Assembly (NCBI RefSeq): GCF_000496755.2
Contig: NZ_AYKS02000074.1
Location: 35,709 to 99,708, forward strand
Source of the DNA: Serratia sp. DD3
GTDB taxonomy: Bacteria; Pseudomonadota; Gammaproteobacteria; Enterobacterales; Enterobacteriaceae
DNA: 64,000 bases
Direction: 5' to 3'
Positions 19,473-28,065 of the stretch are shown in pieces. The notes beneath the pieces are model-generated. The model worked only from the letters and a program-made list of their open reading frames with translations. It ran no database searches and was not told the origin of the DNA. The stretch's first letter is position 1, and every line of letters begins with the position of its first letter. A program made the translations under genes and the position numbers.

Positions 19473-20915
19473 ATGAATAATCATGTGATTGCACAACAAA
19501 TTGCACAACAGGGTGGAGTAGAAGCCTATCTGTATGCTCAACAAGATAAAAGCTTGCTGCGTTTCCTGACTTGCGGCAGTGTCGACGACGGCAAAAGCAC
19601 CCTGATTGGTCGTTTGCTACACGATACCCGCCAAATCTACGAAGATCAGCTCTCAGTACTGCATACTGACAGTAAACGTATTGGGACTCAGGGCGAAAAA
19701 CTCGATCTAGCCTTACTGGTTGATGGCCTGCAGGCAGAACGAGAACAAGGCATCACCATCGACGTCGCTTATCGTTATTTCTCTACTGAACAACGGAAGT
19801 TTATTATTGCCGATACACCGGGGCACGAGCAGTACACCCGCAATATGGCTACCGGTGCCTCCACCTGTGATTTGGCTATCCTGCTGATTGATGCGCGCAA
19901 AGGCGTGCTTGATCAGACGCGACGCCACAGTTTTATTGCTACTTTGCTCGGCATCCGGCATTTGGTGGTGGCGGTGAACAAGATGGATCTGGTGGATTAC
20001 AGTGAGGCGATCTTTGAACAGTTTAAACAGGATTATCTGACTTTCGCGCAACGCTTACCTGATGATCTGGATATTAAATTTGTGCCGCTGTCAGCGTTGG
20101 ATGGTGACAATGTCGCCACACCGAGCGCGCGGATGCCTTGGTACTCAGGCCCAACCCTGTTGGCGCTCCTGGAAAGTGTTGATGTGGTGAGTGACCGTGA
20201 GAATCAACCGTTGCGTTTCCCGGTGCAATACGTCAACCGCCCGAATCTCGATTTCCGTGGTTATGCGGGCACGCTGTCAGCCGGTGTGGTGCATGTGGGG
20301 CAGCGTATTAAGGTGCTGCCTTCAGGGGTTGAGTCAACCGTGGCACGTATCGTGACATTTGATGGCGACCTGCAACAGGCGATACCCGGTGAAGCGATTA
20401 CGCTGGTACTGGAAAACGAGATAGACATTAGCCGTGGCGATCTGCTGGTGGATGCGAGTGAAACATTACAGCCGGTGCAAAGTGCGTTGGTGGATGTGGT
20501 GTGGATGGTGGAGCAGGCTTTACAGCCGGGTCAACGCTTTAATGTCAAAATAGCGGGTAAGAAGACCTGTGCCCGTGTTGAGAGTATTCACCATCAGGTG
20601 GACATAAACTCCTTGGTACATCATCAGGTTGATGCATTACCGCTCAATGGTATTGGGCTGGTGGAACTCACCTTTGATGAACCGTTGCTATTGGATAGCT
20701 ATCAGCAGAATCATGATACTGGCAGCTTGATCTTCATTGACCGCTTGAGCAACGTCACGGTGGGCGCCGGATTGGTGCGCCAAGCGTTACACCAGGCTAA
20801 GTCAGTCGTGACGGGGGAGTTCAGTGCCTTTGAGTTGGAATTGAACGCTTTGGTACGCAAGCATTTTCCTCACTGGGGGGCGCGTGACCTGCTTAAGGGG
20901 GGCTCACATGGTTGA
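19473..20915 (+). CDS. cysN: Sulfate adenylyltransferase subunit 1 (GTPase)
   Basis: EF-Tu-like GTPase that couples GTP hydrolysis to APS synthesis by CysD. ATG 19473 gives 480 residues (475 in E. coli) and has GAGG upstream; a TTG at 19458 in the same frame is rejected. G-motifs: GSVDDGKST (G1), DTPGHEQYT (G3), NKMDLVD (G4), followed by two beta-barrel domains. The stop overlaps the cysC start by 8 bases. Confidence 0.98.
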   Translation: MNNHVIAQQIAQQGGVEAYLYAQQDKSLLRFLTCGSVDDGKSTLIGRLLHDTRQIYEDQLSVLHTDSKRIGTQGEKLDLALLVDGLQAEREQGITIDVAYRYFSTEQRKFIIADTPGHEQYTRNMATGASTCDLAILLIDARKGVLDQTRRHSFIATLLGIRHLVVAVNKMDLVDYSEAIFEQFKQDYLTFAQRLPDDLDIKFVPLSALDGDNVATPSARMPWYSGPTLLALLESVDVVSDRENQPLRFPVQYVNRPNLDFRGYAGTLSAGVVHVGQRIKVLPSGVESTVARIVTFDGDLQQAIPGEAITLVLENEIDISRGDLLVDASETLQPVQSALVDVVWMVEQALQPGQRFNVKIAGKKTCARVESIHHQVDINSLVHHQVDALPLNGIGLVELTFDEPLLLDSYQQNHDTGSLIFIDRLSNVTVGAGLVRQALHQAKSVVTGEFSAFELELNALVRKHFPHWGARDLLKGGSHG

Positions 20916-21537
20916 AGGGCCAAGAGCAGCCACCGGGCGTGATGATGAGAATATCGTATGGCATTCACATGCCGTCACGCGTACTCAACGTGAAAGCAGT
21001 CATGGTCACCAAGGGCTGGTGATATGGTTTACCGGCCTGTCAGGTTCCGGCAAATCGACCATCGCAGGGTTACTGGAGCAAGCGCTACATCAATTGGGGG
21101 TGCGTACTTATCTGTTGGATGGCGATAATGTGCGCCATGGTTTGTGCAGTGATCTGGGGTTTTCTGACCAGGATCGGCGCGAGAATATCCGTCGGGTGGG
21201 CGAGGTTGCCAAACTGATGGTGGATGCAGGCTTGGTGGTCTTAACGGCGTTTATTTCCCCGCATCGAGCCGAAAGAGAGATGGTGCGCCATATGCTGGAT
21301 GAGGGGCGTTTCATTGAGGTATTTGTCGATACCCCGTTGGCAATTTGTGAGGCACGTGACCCAAAAGGCTTGTATAAAAAAGCGCGCTCGGGGCAACTGC
21401 AAAATTTCACCGGAATCGATGCGATGTATGAGGTACCAGAACGACCTGAGGTGCATCTGGATGGCAAACAATTAGTTACAAATTTGACTGAGCAATTATT
21501 AGACGTATTACGGCGTCAGGCTATTATCAGATCTTAA
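20908..21537 (+). CDS. cysC: Adenylylsulfate (APS) kinase
   Basis: Phosphorylates APS to PAPS, the substrate of CysH. ATG 20908 ([10 protein letters not shown]) follows AAGGGGGG and gives 209 residues, slightly longer than E. coli (201); an in-frame start at 20884 is less likely. P-loop GLSGSGKST, then [16 protein letters not shown] and the lid/APS-binding [12 protein letters not shown] are visible. Last gene of cysDNC, with a hairpin just after. Confidence 0.98.
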   Translation: MVEGPRAATGRDDENIVWHSHAVTRTQRESSHGHQGLVIWFTGLSGSGKSTIAGLLEQALHQLGVRTYLLDGDNVRHGLCSDLGFSDQDRRENIRRVGEVAKLMVDAGLVVLTAFISPHRAEREMVRHMLDEGRFIEVFVDTPLAICEARDPKGLYKKARSGQLQNFTGIDAMYEVPERPEVHLDGKQLVTNLTEQLLDVLRRQAIIRS

Positions 21538-21548
21538 GTTTAAAAAGG

Positions 21549-21575
21549 GCATGGTGTTTTTTGCCATGCGTCTTT
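21549..21575 (+). terminator. Hairpin after cysC
   Basis: GCATGG (21549-21554) pairs with CCATGC (21564-21569), followed by GTCTTT. A short stem with a T-rich loop; a plausible weak terminator between cysDNC and ygbE. Confidence 0.45.
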
Positions 21576-21652
21576 AGAGGTTTATTCAAGCTGTAGCTAT
21601 ATATTCAGCTTGGGTAGTGATGGATATCGCAGATAAATAACTTGGGAAGCGT

Positions 21653-21976
21653 ATGCAAAATGTCACGCCGATGTCGATATTGATAGCGGCACAACAGGAG
21701 CAAGAAGAGCCCGCTTATTTTTTTCTGGGGGGCATTAGTGGATTTGTTTTCTACTGGTTGGCTTTTGCTGTGCCTTTTATGGTCTATGGTGCTAACACAC
21801 TGTTCTTGTTGCTCTATACATGGCCGTTTTTTCTTTCCTTAATGCCGCTTTCCGTCCTACTGGGTATCGCTTTCAGTATCCTGTTACGGGGCCATGTGGT
21901 CTTCACGCTATTATTGACGGGGATCGTAGTGCTAGGGCTATTTTGGTGGGTCTTTAGCTTGTTGAGTGGCTGGTAA
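21653..21976 (+). CDS. ygbE: Inner membrane protein YgbE (DUF3561)
   Basis: 107 residues, the same length and chromosomal position (after cysC) as E. coli YgbE. Three hydrophobic segments are visible, about residues 24-44, 47-75 and 80-103, with almost no soluble part, so it is an integral inner membrane protein. Function unknown in the family. Confidence 0.92.
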   Translation: MQNVTPMSILIAAQQEQEEPAYFFLGGISGFVFYWLAFAVPFMVYGANTLFLLLYTWPFFLSLMPLSVLLGIAFSILLRGHVVFTLLLTGIVVLGLFWWVFSLLSGW

Positions 21977-21981
21977 GAGAA

Positions 21982-22000
21982 AGGGCGCTTAGTGCGCGCC
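21982..22000. terminator. GC-rich hairpin between ygbE and the ABC operon
   Basis: GGGCGC (21982-21987) and GCGCCC (21995-22000) around a 7-base loop, in the convergent gap between ygbE and the ATP-binding gene. There is no clear T-run, so it is either a bidirectional terminator or a transcript-stabilising hairpin. Confidence 0.4.
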
Positions 22001-22027
22001 CCTGAGATGACAGCATAGTGTTAAAGA

Positions 22028-22750
22028 TTACAAAACCTTGCTTAAAAATGCTTGAGTCCGTGCATTGGTCGGGTTGCCAAAAATATGCTGTGGTGAACCC
22101 TCTTCCTGAATAATTCCCTGGTCGATAAACAGTACACGGTCAGCAACCTCACGGGCAAAACCCATCTCATGAGTCACCACGACCATGGTCATGCCTTCAT
22201 GGGCCAAAGATTTCATTACGGCTAATACCTCGCCGACTAACTCAGGATCGAGAGCGGAGGTGGGTTCATCGAACAGCATGATTTTCGGTTCCATCGCTAA
22301 GGCGCGAGCAATGGCGACACGCTGTTGTTGTCCGCCAGAGAGGCTACTGGGGTAGGCATCAATTTTATCCAGCAGACCCACCTTACGCAGCAGCACTTCA
22401 GCCCGTTCTATTGCTTGTTCACGGGACAGCTTTTTCACCTCCATTGGCGCCATAATGATATTTTCCAACACCGTCATATGAGGGAACAGATTAAAACGTT
22501 GGAATACCATGCCGACACTTTCACGCATTTTGTTCAGGTTGGTTTTATGGCTGTGAATGGCAAAACCATTCACATCGATCTCACCACCTGAGAGCGTGTC
22601 CAGTGCATTAATGCAGCGCAGAAAGGTGCTTTTACCTGAGCCTGAAGGGCCGATAATACACACCACTTCATTGGGCGCGATCTCACAGGAGATACCGCGC
22701 AGCACATGGCTTTCGCCAAATTGTTTTTGCAGGTTATGTACGCGAATCAC
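22028..22750 (-). CDS. Amino acid ABC transporter ATP-binding protein
   Basis: 240 residues, GlnQ/HisP/ArtP type. Walker [11 protein letters not shown]-loop [10 protein letters not shown], signature LSGGQQQR, Walker [13 protein letters not shown] and the switch histidine in VVTHEM are all intact. It energises import of an amino acid by the permease encoded just upstream, which its start overlaps by 17 bases. Operon order: binding protein, permease, ATPase. Substrate cannot be read from this subunit. Confidence 0.92.
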   Translation of the reverse strand: MIRVHNLQKQFGESHVLRGISCEIAPNEVVCIIGPSGSGKSTFLRCINALDTLSGGEIDVNGFAIHSHKTNLNKMRESVGMVFQRFNLFPHMTVLENIIMAPMEVKKLSREQAIERAEVLLRKVGLLDKIDAYPSSLSGGQQQRVAIARALAMEPKIMLFDEPTSALDPELVGEVLAVMKSLAHEGMTMVVVTHEMGFAREVADRVLFIDQGIIQEEGSPQHIFGNPTNARTQAFLSKVL

Positions 22751-23498
22751 TTTTACCGAACCTTTTTTCCATGTGTTGCACCATTAATGACAGCAGAAAG
22801 GTGATGACCCAATAAATCAGTGAAATGGTCAGGTAGGGCTCCCAGTAGGTTGCGTAGGCACCAGAAACGGTGCGTGCCGCATAAGCCAGGTCCGCCAAAC
22901 CAATGGCGGAAGCCAGAGAGGAGTCCTTCACAATGGCAATCGCGTTGTTACCCAATGGGGGGAGCATACGGCGGAATGCCTGCGGCAGGATGACTTTGCG
23001 CATGGTTTTACCATAGCTCATTCCCAGGGAGCGGGAAGCCTCCATCTGACCGCGATCAATTGACTGAATACCGGCACGGAAGATTTCAGAAACATATGCG
23101 CCAGCATTGAGCGTGATTGCCACCACGCACGAGAGGAAAGCACCATACTCGGAACGTAACATACGGGCGAAGTCGGCGCTCATCAGGCCACTGTTGATCA
23201 GTAAGCCATCACGCGGGTTAATAAATAGCGGTACCAGTGCGAAGTGAACCACCATAATCTGCACAAACAGCGGTGTACCGCGAAAAGCGCTGATATAAAT
23301 ACGCACCGGCCATTGAATGCAATAATGCAGGACGGGTTTCCAGATACCATGTGACGCCTGAGCTAAACGGCCCAACCCCAACAGCAGACCCCAGGTGGTA
23401 CCTAGCAGCACACAGATAATGGTGCATTTGATGGTCATCCAGGCACCTTCCATAAATAATGGTGCGTATTCCTGAATGATCTCCCAACGGAAATTCAA
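22734..23498 (-). CDS. Amino acid ABC transporter permease
   Basis: 254 residues, HisM/GlnP family inner-membrane subunit. The polar amino acid permease signature is present ([11 protein letters not shown] near 95) and the coupling EAA-type loop is [23 protein letters not shown] in one run near residue 150-172. Several hydrophobic segments are visible. Only one permease gene is present, so it probably works as a homodimer. Separated from the binding-protein gene by a 129-base gap that contains a palindromic repeat. Confidence 0.92.
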   Translation of the reverse strand: MNFRWEIIQEYAPLFMEGAWMTIKCTIICVLLGTTWGLLLGLGRLAQASHGIWKPVLHYCIQWPVRIYISAFRGTPLFVQIMVVHFALVPLFINPRDGLLINSGLMSADFARMLRSEYGAFLSCVVAITLNAGAYVSEIFRAGIQSIDRGQMEASRSLGMSYGKTMRKVILPQAFRRMLPPLGNNAIAIVKDSSLASAIGLADLAYAARTVSGAYATYWEPYLTISLIYWVITFLLSLMVQHMEKRFGKSDSRT

Positions 23499-23553
23499 GG
23501 TGACGTCCTTTTTAAAAAAATATTCTGATTAGGGTATGTCGTGCTTGCGGGAC

Positions 23554-23602
23554 GATACCGACTATCAATCAAGTTGCAGTGGCTTGAATGATGGCCGGTA
23601 TA
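23554..23602. repeat. Short palindromic repeat inside the ABC operon
   Basis: ATACCGACTATCAATCAAG and GCTTGAATGATGGCCGGTATA form the inverted ends of a minimal copy of the TATACCC family, with little interior. It lies in the gap between the binding-protein gene and the permease gene, where REP-type hairpins often stabilise the upstream message of transporter operons. Confidence 0.7.
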
Positions 23603-23627
23603 ATTACAGCTGATAACCTAAGGTCGC

Positions 23628-24401
23628 TTATTCAGCAGGTAAAGTGGGTACGTTACCGTCGAACCAGGTCTGGTAAATTTTTGCATAGGAACCATCAGCG
23701 ATAATTTTCTTCAACCCGCTGTTGATCTTGTTGCGTAACTCATCATTGCCTTTAGCGACGGCGATACCAAAATACTGGCGCTCGAATTTGGCATCAGAGA
23801 CCAGTTTGAACTCTTTTTCTGGGTGGGTTTTTATGTAGAACTTGGCAACGCCCACGTCGCCAACCGCAGCACCAATGCCGTCTTCATACAGCTCTTGCAA
23901 CATCAGTGGTGTGTTATCGAAACGCTTGATAGCGGTGCTGTTCTTGCCCAAGGTATCGGAAACCACAATGTCTGCGGTGCTGGAGTTAACGACGCCAACG
24001 TTGAGTGTTTTCAGTGCCGCGATGGAGTCGACGGTAGAACCTTTTGGCACTACGATAGCCTGCTCTGCCGGGAAATAGGGGAGGGAAAAATCCACCATTT
24101 GTTTACGTTTATCCGTGATGGTAATACCAGAAATGATCATATCGCGATCACCGGAGTTTAATGTGGCAAAGATCCCTTCCCACGGTGTATTGACCAGCTT
24201 CACCTGAAACCCTTCCACCTTGGCGATGGCTTTGATGATATCAATATCGAAGCCTTCTAACTGCTTTTTGCTGTTTTCGAATTCGAATGGGCGGTAAGTC
24301 CCCCCTGAGCCGACCACATAGGTTGGTTCAGTCGCCGCATAGGAGGAAACAGAAAAGGTCGCCGCCAGGCAAGCGCCAATCAGAACTAAACGTTTTAACA
24401 T
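23628..24401 (-). CDS. Amino acid ABC transporter periplasmic binding protein
   Basis: 257 residues, family 3 solute-binding protein. Signal peptide at residues 1-22 (MLKRLVLIGACLAATFSVSS, then YAA). The family signature is YRPFEFENSKKQLEGFDIDI near 38, with the ligand-binding DRDMIISGITITDKRKQMVDF near 85-105. It resembles binding proteins for basic or polar amino acids. Possible ArgR boxes 170-200 bases upstream would favour arginine or another basic amino acid. Substrate not established. Confidence 0.9.
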   Translation of the reverse strand: MLKRLVLIGACLAATFSVSSYAATEPTYVVGSGGTYRPFEFENSKKQLEGFDIDIIKAIAKVEGFQVKLVNTPWEGIFATLNSGDRDMIISGITITDKRKQMVDFSLPYFPAEQAIVVPKGSTVDSIAALKTLNVGVVNSSTADIVVSDTLGKNSTAIKRFDNTPLMLQELYEDGIGAAVGDVGVAKFYIKTHPEKEFKLVSDAKFERQYFGIAVAKGNDELRNKINSGLKKIIADGSYAKIYQTWFDGNVPTLPAE

Positions 24402-24778
24402 GAGTCATCCCCGATAATGAGTAGTAAAATTATCTATCTGTTGCCATGCAAGTGATGGAAGGGGGCTTTGAACGGCCAATTTACCTGGTTGAGCACGTAA
24501 TTGGCTTCCCTTTCCCTCTTACCTGCCTTGAAGCAATGCGGGTATAGATTGAATTTTTTATGCACTTTAGATGCATAAAAATATACTTACCTGAATAAAA
24601 ACACAACCCCTGGTGGTGGTTAAACGGAGGACAGGTTACTTAAAATGCGGAGTAAACAGCATTATTAAAGCCAATAGGGGTGATTGCTGCGGCCTCTCTC
24701 AGTGAGGGAAAAGCCGCTCTCGATGTGGAGTCAAACCAAAAGTTGTGCGATGATTAGTCGGTTTTTTAGGGGGCAGAG
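24402..24778. other. Divergent intergenic region, ABC operon / ftsB
   Basis: 377 bases with no gene, carrying both promoters. It contains the ArgR-like boxes (24572-24605) and an inverted repeat TTTTATGCA/TGCATAAAA (24556-24564 and 24572-24580). Confidence 0.55.
24572..24605. promoter_or_regulatory. Possible tandem ARG boxes
   Basis: TGCATAAAAATATA (24572-24585) and TGAATAAAAACACA (24592-24605) each resemble the ArgR half-operator TGAATWWWWATTCA, with starts 20 bases apart, close to the usual spacing of paired ARG boxes (about 21). Each has 3 or fewer mismatches by eye. It would place the amino acid transporter under arginine control. Confidence 0.35.
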
Positions 24779-25099
24779 ATGGGAAAACTTACGCTGCTAT
24801 TGCTGGCATTACTCGGCTGGTTACAGTACTCGCTGTGGCTGGGGAAGAATGGTGTGCACGATTATGTGCGGCTCAAGGAAGACGTCACTGCTCAGCAAAG
24901 CAACAATGCTAAATTAAAAGCGCGTAATGATCAGTTGTTTGCCGAGATCGCCGATTTGAATGGCGGTCAGGAAGCAATCGAGGAGCGTGCGCGTAATGAA
25001 CTGGGTATGATCAAGCCTGGTGAGACTTTCTATCGTCTGATCTCTGAGCCCGCTAAGCGTAGTGCGGTATCTTCCACGCCAAATAACCCACAAAAATAA
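24779..25099 (+). CDS. ftsB: Cell division protein FtsB
   Basis: Bitopic divisome protein that forms the FtsQ-FtsL-FtsB subcomplex. 106 residues: a transmembrane helix at ~3-20 ([17 protein letters not shown]), then a coiled coil (about 30-65, [20 protein letters not shown]) and the conserved [18 protein letters not shown] segment. It starts 7 bases after GGGGGCAGAG. ispD follows 6 bases after the stop, the E. coli order. Confidence 0.96.
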   Translation: MGKLTLLLLALLGWLQYSLWLGKNGVHDYVRLKEDVTAQQSNNAKLKARNDQLFAEIADLNGGQEAIEERARNELGMIKPGETFYRLISEPAKRSAVSSTPNNPQK

Positions 25100-25105
25100 C
25101 AGTAA

Positions 25106-25813
25106 ATGAATCCTTTTTCAGACCCTTTTTCTCCGGTAATTGCCATTTTACCCGCCGCCGGGATCGGCAGCCGTATGCAAGCCGATTGCCCGAAACAGTA
25201 TTTAACCATTGGTCATCAGACGATTCTTGAGCACGCCATCCAGGCTTTGTTACGCCATCGGCGAATTAGCCAGGTGATTGTGGTTATCAGCCCCGAAGAC
25301 CATCAATTTCAAACATTGCCGATTGCCCAGGATCCCCGCGTACAGGTTACCTTGGGGGGCCGACTGCGTGCAGATTCGGTCATGGCTGGGTTACAATTGG
25401 CGGGTAATACGCGATGGGTGCTGGTGCATGATGCTGCTCGCCCTTGTCTGCATGCTGATGACCTGGAACGACTGTTGGCGATCACTGAACACAGCCAGGT
25501 CGGTGGCATTCTGGCTACCCCGGTGCGTGATACCATGAAACGTGCCGTGGTGGGGCAACCGGCCATCGCACATACCGTTGAACGTCAGGATTTATGGCAC
25601 GCGCTGACCCCGCAGTTATTTCCACTGGAATTACTCAAACTCTGCCTGCAACGTGCACTGGATGAGGGGGTGGAGGTCACCGATGAAGCATCAGCGATGG
25701 AGCATAGTGGTTACCACCCCTTGCTGGTGGCCGGGCGTTCAGACAATATTAAAGTCACGCGACCAGAAGATTTAGCATTGGCCGCATTCTATTTGACACA
25801 GTTGAACAACTAA
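25106..25813 (+). CDS. ispD: 2-C-methyl-D-erythritol 4-phosphate cytidylyltransferase
   Basis: Third step of the MEP isoprenoid pathway: MEP + CTP to CDP-ME. 235 residues. The nucleotide-binding motif is [19 protein letters not shown] (about 15-33), with LVHDAARPC near 110 and [10 protein letters not shown] near 195. Encoded directly before ispF, two steps later in the same pathway. Confidence 0.97.
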   Translation: MNPFSDPFSPVIAILPAAGIGSRMQADCPKQYLTIGHQTILEHAIQALLRHRRISQVIVVISPEDHQFQTLPIAQDPRVQVTLGGRLRADSVMAGLQLAGNTRWVLVHDAARPCLHADDLERLLAITEHSQVGGILATPVRDTMKRAVVGQPAIAHTVERQDLWHALTPQLFPLELLKLCLQRALDEGVEVTDEASAMEHSGYHPLLVAGRSDNIKVTRPEDLALAAFYLTQLNN

Positions 25814-25823
25814 GGAGCGCATG

Positions 25824-26297
25824 ATGCGTATCGGTCACGGTTTTGATGTACATAAATTTGGCGGTGAAGGGCCGTTGGTGATCGGTGGTGTTCGCATTCC
25901 TTTTACTCAGGGGCTGTTGGCTCACTCCGATGGTGATGTCGCGCTGCATGCGGTGACCGATGCCTTATTAGGTGCCGTCGCATTGGGTGATATTGGCAAG
26001 TTGTTCCCGGATACGGATCCTCAATTTAAAGGGGCCGATAGCCGCGAGTTGTTGCGGGAAGCTTGGCGGCGCGTCTGTGCCAAAGGGTATCGCCTGGGTA
26101 ATCTGGATGTCACGATCATTGCTCAGGCTCCCAAGATGGCACCACATATTCCGCAGATGCGTGTCTTTCTGGCGGAAGATCTGCAATGTCATATGGATGA
26201 CGTTAATGTGAAAGCGACCACCACCGAGCAACTAGGTTTTACAGGGCGTGGTGAAGGTATTGCCTGTGAGGCGGTTGTCTTGTTGGTCAAGGAGTAG
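25824..26297 (+). CDS. ispF: 2-C-methyl-D-erythritol 2,4-cyclodiphosphate synthase
   Basis: Cyclises CDP-ME-2-phosphate in the MEP pathway. Of two adjacent ATGs (25821 and 25824) the second has better spacing from AGGAGCGC and gives the family N-terminus [13 protein letters not shown], 157 residues. Metal ligands D8 and H10 and the later [11 protein letters not shown] histidine are visible. truD begins 6 bases after the stop. Confidence 0.97.
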   Translation: MRIGHGFDVHKFGGEGPLVIGGVRIPFTQGLLAHSDGDVALHAVTDALLGAVALGDIGKLFPDTDPQFKGADSRELLREAWRRVCAKGYRLGNLDVTIIAQAPKMAPHIPQMRVFLAEDLQCHMDDVNVKATTTEQLGFTGRGEGIACEAVVLLVKE

Positions 26298-26303
26298 GTC
26301 AAG

Positions 26304-27350
26304 ATGGATATGGCAAATCTGACTTGGCAGCACGGTCAACCACGGGCAACCGGTCTTTTAAAGGCTAATTCGGAAGACTTTGTGGTCGTGGAAGATTTAG
26401 GTTTTACACCTGATGGTGAAGGTGAGCACCTGCTGGTGAATATTCGCAAAAATGGCTGTAATACTCAGTTTGTCGCTGACTATCTGGCAAAATTTGCCGG
26501 TATTCATGCCCGTTCAGTCAGTTATGCCGGGTTGAAAGATCGCCATGCGGTGACTGAACAGTGGTTTTGCCTGCATCTACCGGGTAAAGCCTCGCCGGAT
26601 TTTAGCCAGTTTATGCTTGAAGGGTGCCAGGTACTGCAGACCGCTCGCCATTTACGTAAGTTGCGCATTGGTACGCTGAAAGGGAATGATTTTACACTAG
26701 TGCTTCGCCATATTAGTGATCGCCAAGAGGTGGAGCAGCGTCTGCAAGCTATCGCCGTCCATGGCGTCCCCAATTACTTTGGTCTCCAACGTTTTGGCCA
26801 TGGTGGCAATAACCTGGTTATGGCACGCCGTTGGGCCAACGATGAAATACGGGTTAAAGAGCGTAATAAGCGTAGTTTCTATCTTTCCGCCAGCCGGAGC
26901 GCGCTATTCAACTTAGTGACCAGCCAGCGTTTGGCTAACCAACAGCAGCGCAAAGTGCTGGCCGGGGATGCATTGCAGCTTGCCGGGCGAGGGAGTTGGT
27001 TTGTCGCCAAAGAGGAAGAGCTGCCAACCTTGCAACAACGTCTGGACGCGGGTGAACTGATGGTTACCGCGCCATTACCGGGCGACGGTGAACCTGGTAC
27101 TGCCAACGAAGTCTTGGCATTTGAACAGCATTGTTTAGCACAACAGCCGGAGTTGCTGACACTTTTAAGGCGTGAACGCGTTGAGCCTGCCCGTCGGGCC
27201 TTACTGTTATACCCACAGAAGTTACAGTGGAACTGGTGGGATGATGCCACCGTTGAGTTACGCTTCTGGTTACCCGCAGGGAGTTTTGCGACCAGCGTAG
27301 TCCGTGAAATGATACAGCAGGATAACAGTGATGCGGATATTGCTGAGTAA
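26304..27350 (+). CDS. truD: tRNA pseudouridine(13) synthase
   Basis: Isomerises U13 of tRNA-Glu. 348 residues (349 in E. coli). The catalytic Asp is in [14 protein letters not shown] (about residue 80); other family segments are [27 protein letters not shown] and [12 protein letters not shown]. The C-terminus is complete ([10 protein letters not shown]...). In E. coli the next gene is surE; here 12 kb of accessory DNA separate them. Confidence 0.97.
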   Translation: MDMANLTWQHGQPRATGLLKANSEDFVVVEDLGFTPDGEGEHLLVNIRKNGCNTQFVADYLAKFAGIHARSVSYAGLKDRHAVTEQWFCLHLPGKASPDFSQFMLEGCQVLQTARHLRKLRIGTLKGNDFTLVLRHISDRQEVEQRLQAIAVHGVPNYFGLQRFGHGGNNLVMARRWANDEIRVKERNKRSFYLSASRSALFNLVTSQRLANQQQRKVLAGDALQLAGRGSWFVAKEEELPTLQQRLDAGELMVTAPLPGDGEPGTANEVLAFEQHCLAQQPELLTLLRRERVEPARRALLLYPQKLQWNWWDDATVELRFWLPAGSFATSVVREMIQQDNSDADIAE

Positions 27351-27436
27351 TAAATATTTTCACTCGTAATTTCCCCCCTCTGGCAGGATAGTTGTCACCC
27401 TTTAAAATTTAATCAGTTGGGGGTTAAGGCTTGAAT

Positions 27437-27718
27437 GTGCCGAATTACAGCGAAGAACGTAAGCAAGAGATATTAAGCAAGTTATTGCCACCATTAAATA
27501 TGACCGTGGCAGAAGTTTCCCGCATTGAAGGGATTGGACTGCAAACCTTGTATAATTGGCGGCATAAAGCCAAACAACAAGGTCGTCCTGTGCCAGGAAA
27601 TAAATCAACACCTGACCAATGGTCAGCAGAGGCTAAGTTCGCCACTGTACTTGAAACTGCCAGTTTGAATGAAGCCGAATTTCGTTTCGTTTTGCGTGGT
27701 GATAAGGTACTAAAGTAA
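27437..27718 (+). pseudogene. Truncated IS3-type transposase OrfA fragment
   Basis: From GTG 27437 the frame reads MPNYSEERKQEILSKLLPP and contains a helix-turn-helix (TVAEVSRIEGIGLQTLYNWR), the N-terminal DNA-binding part of an IS3-family-like transposase. After NEAE (near 27675) the sequence no longer follows the family and stops at 27718. No partner frame follows, so it is an insertion sequence remnant marking the left edge of the island, 86 bases after truD. Confidence 0.7.
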
Positions 27719-28065
27719 CCATTGATTGCGTATAGATCGAGTGTTGCGTGACTTCTACCAGGTTAAAAGAGGGAAGAGTATGTTTATCACTGTGATAGTT
27801 ACATATTTCTTTTGAAATAGTCATTCATAAGTGATAAAGGATCCTGTATGGTCACGTAAACCTGAATCAATGTGACATCATATAGTGGCCACGGGGAACT
27901 TTTTGCCAGACTTCGTAGGGTGAATAATGAGTCCCGCAGAAGGAAATACTGCCAATCTCGATTTCTCTGACTTGCTTCATCGGCATTTCCTGTCCGTGTG
28001 GGCGTGATACAATTGTGTCGTCAGAGGGGCACGGTATTTTATGAATACAACTGACAGAGGATTTC
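27719..28065. other. Gap upstream of vgrG
   Basis: 347 bases with no convincing gene. It should contain the vgrG promoter. A 66-codon frame on the minus strand (27867-28067) overlaps the vgrG start and has no recognisable content. Confidence 0.5.
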
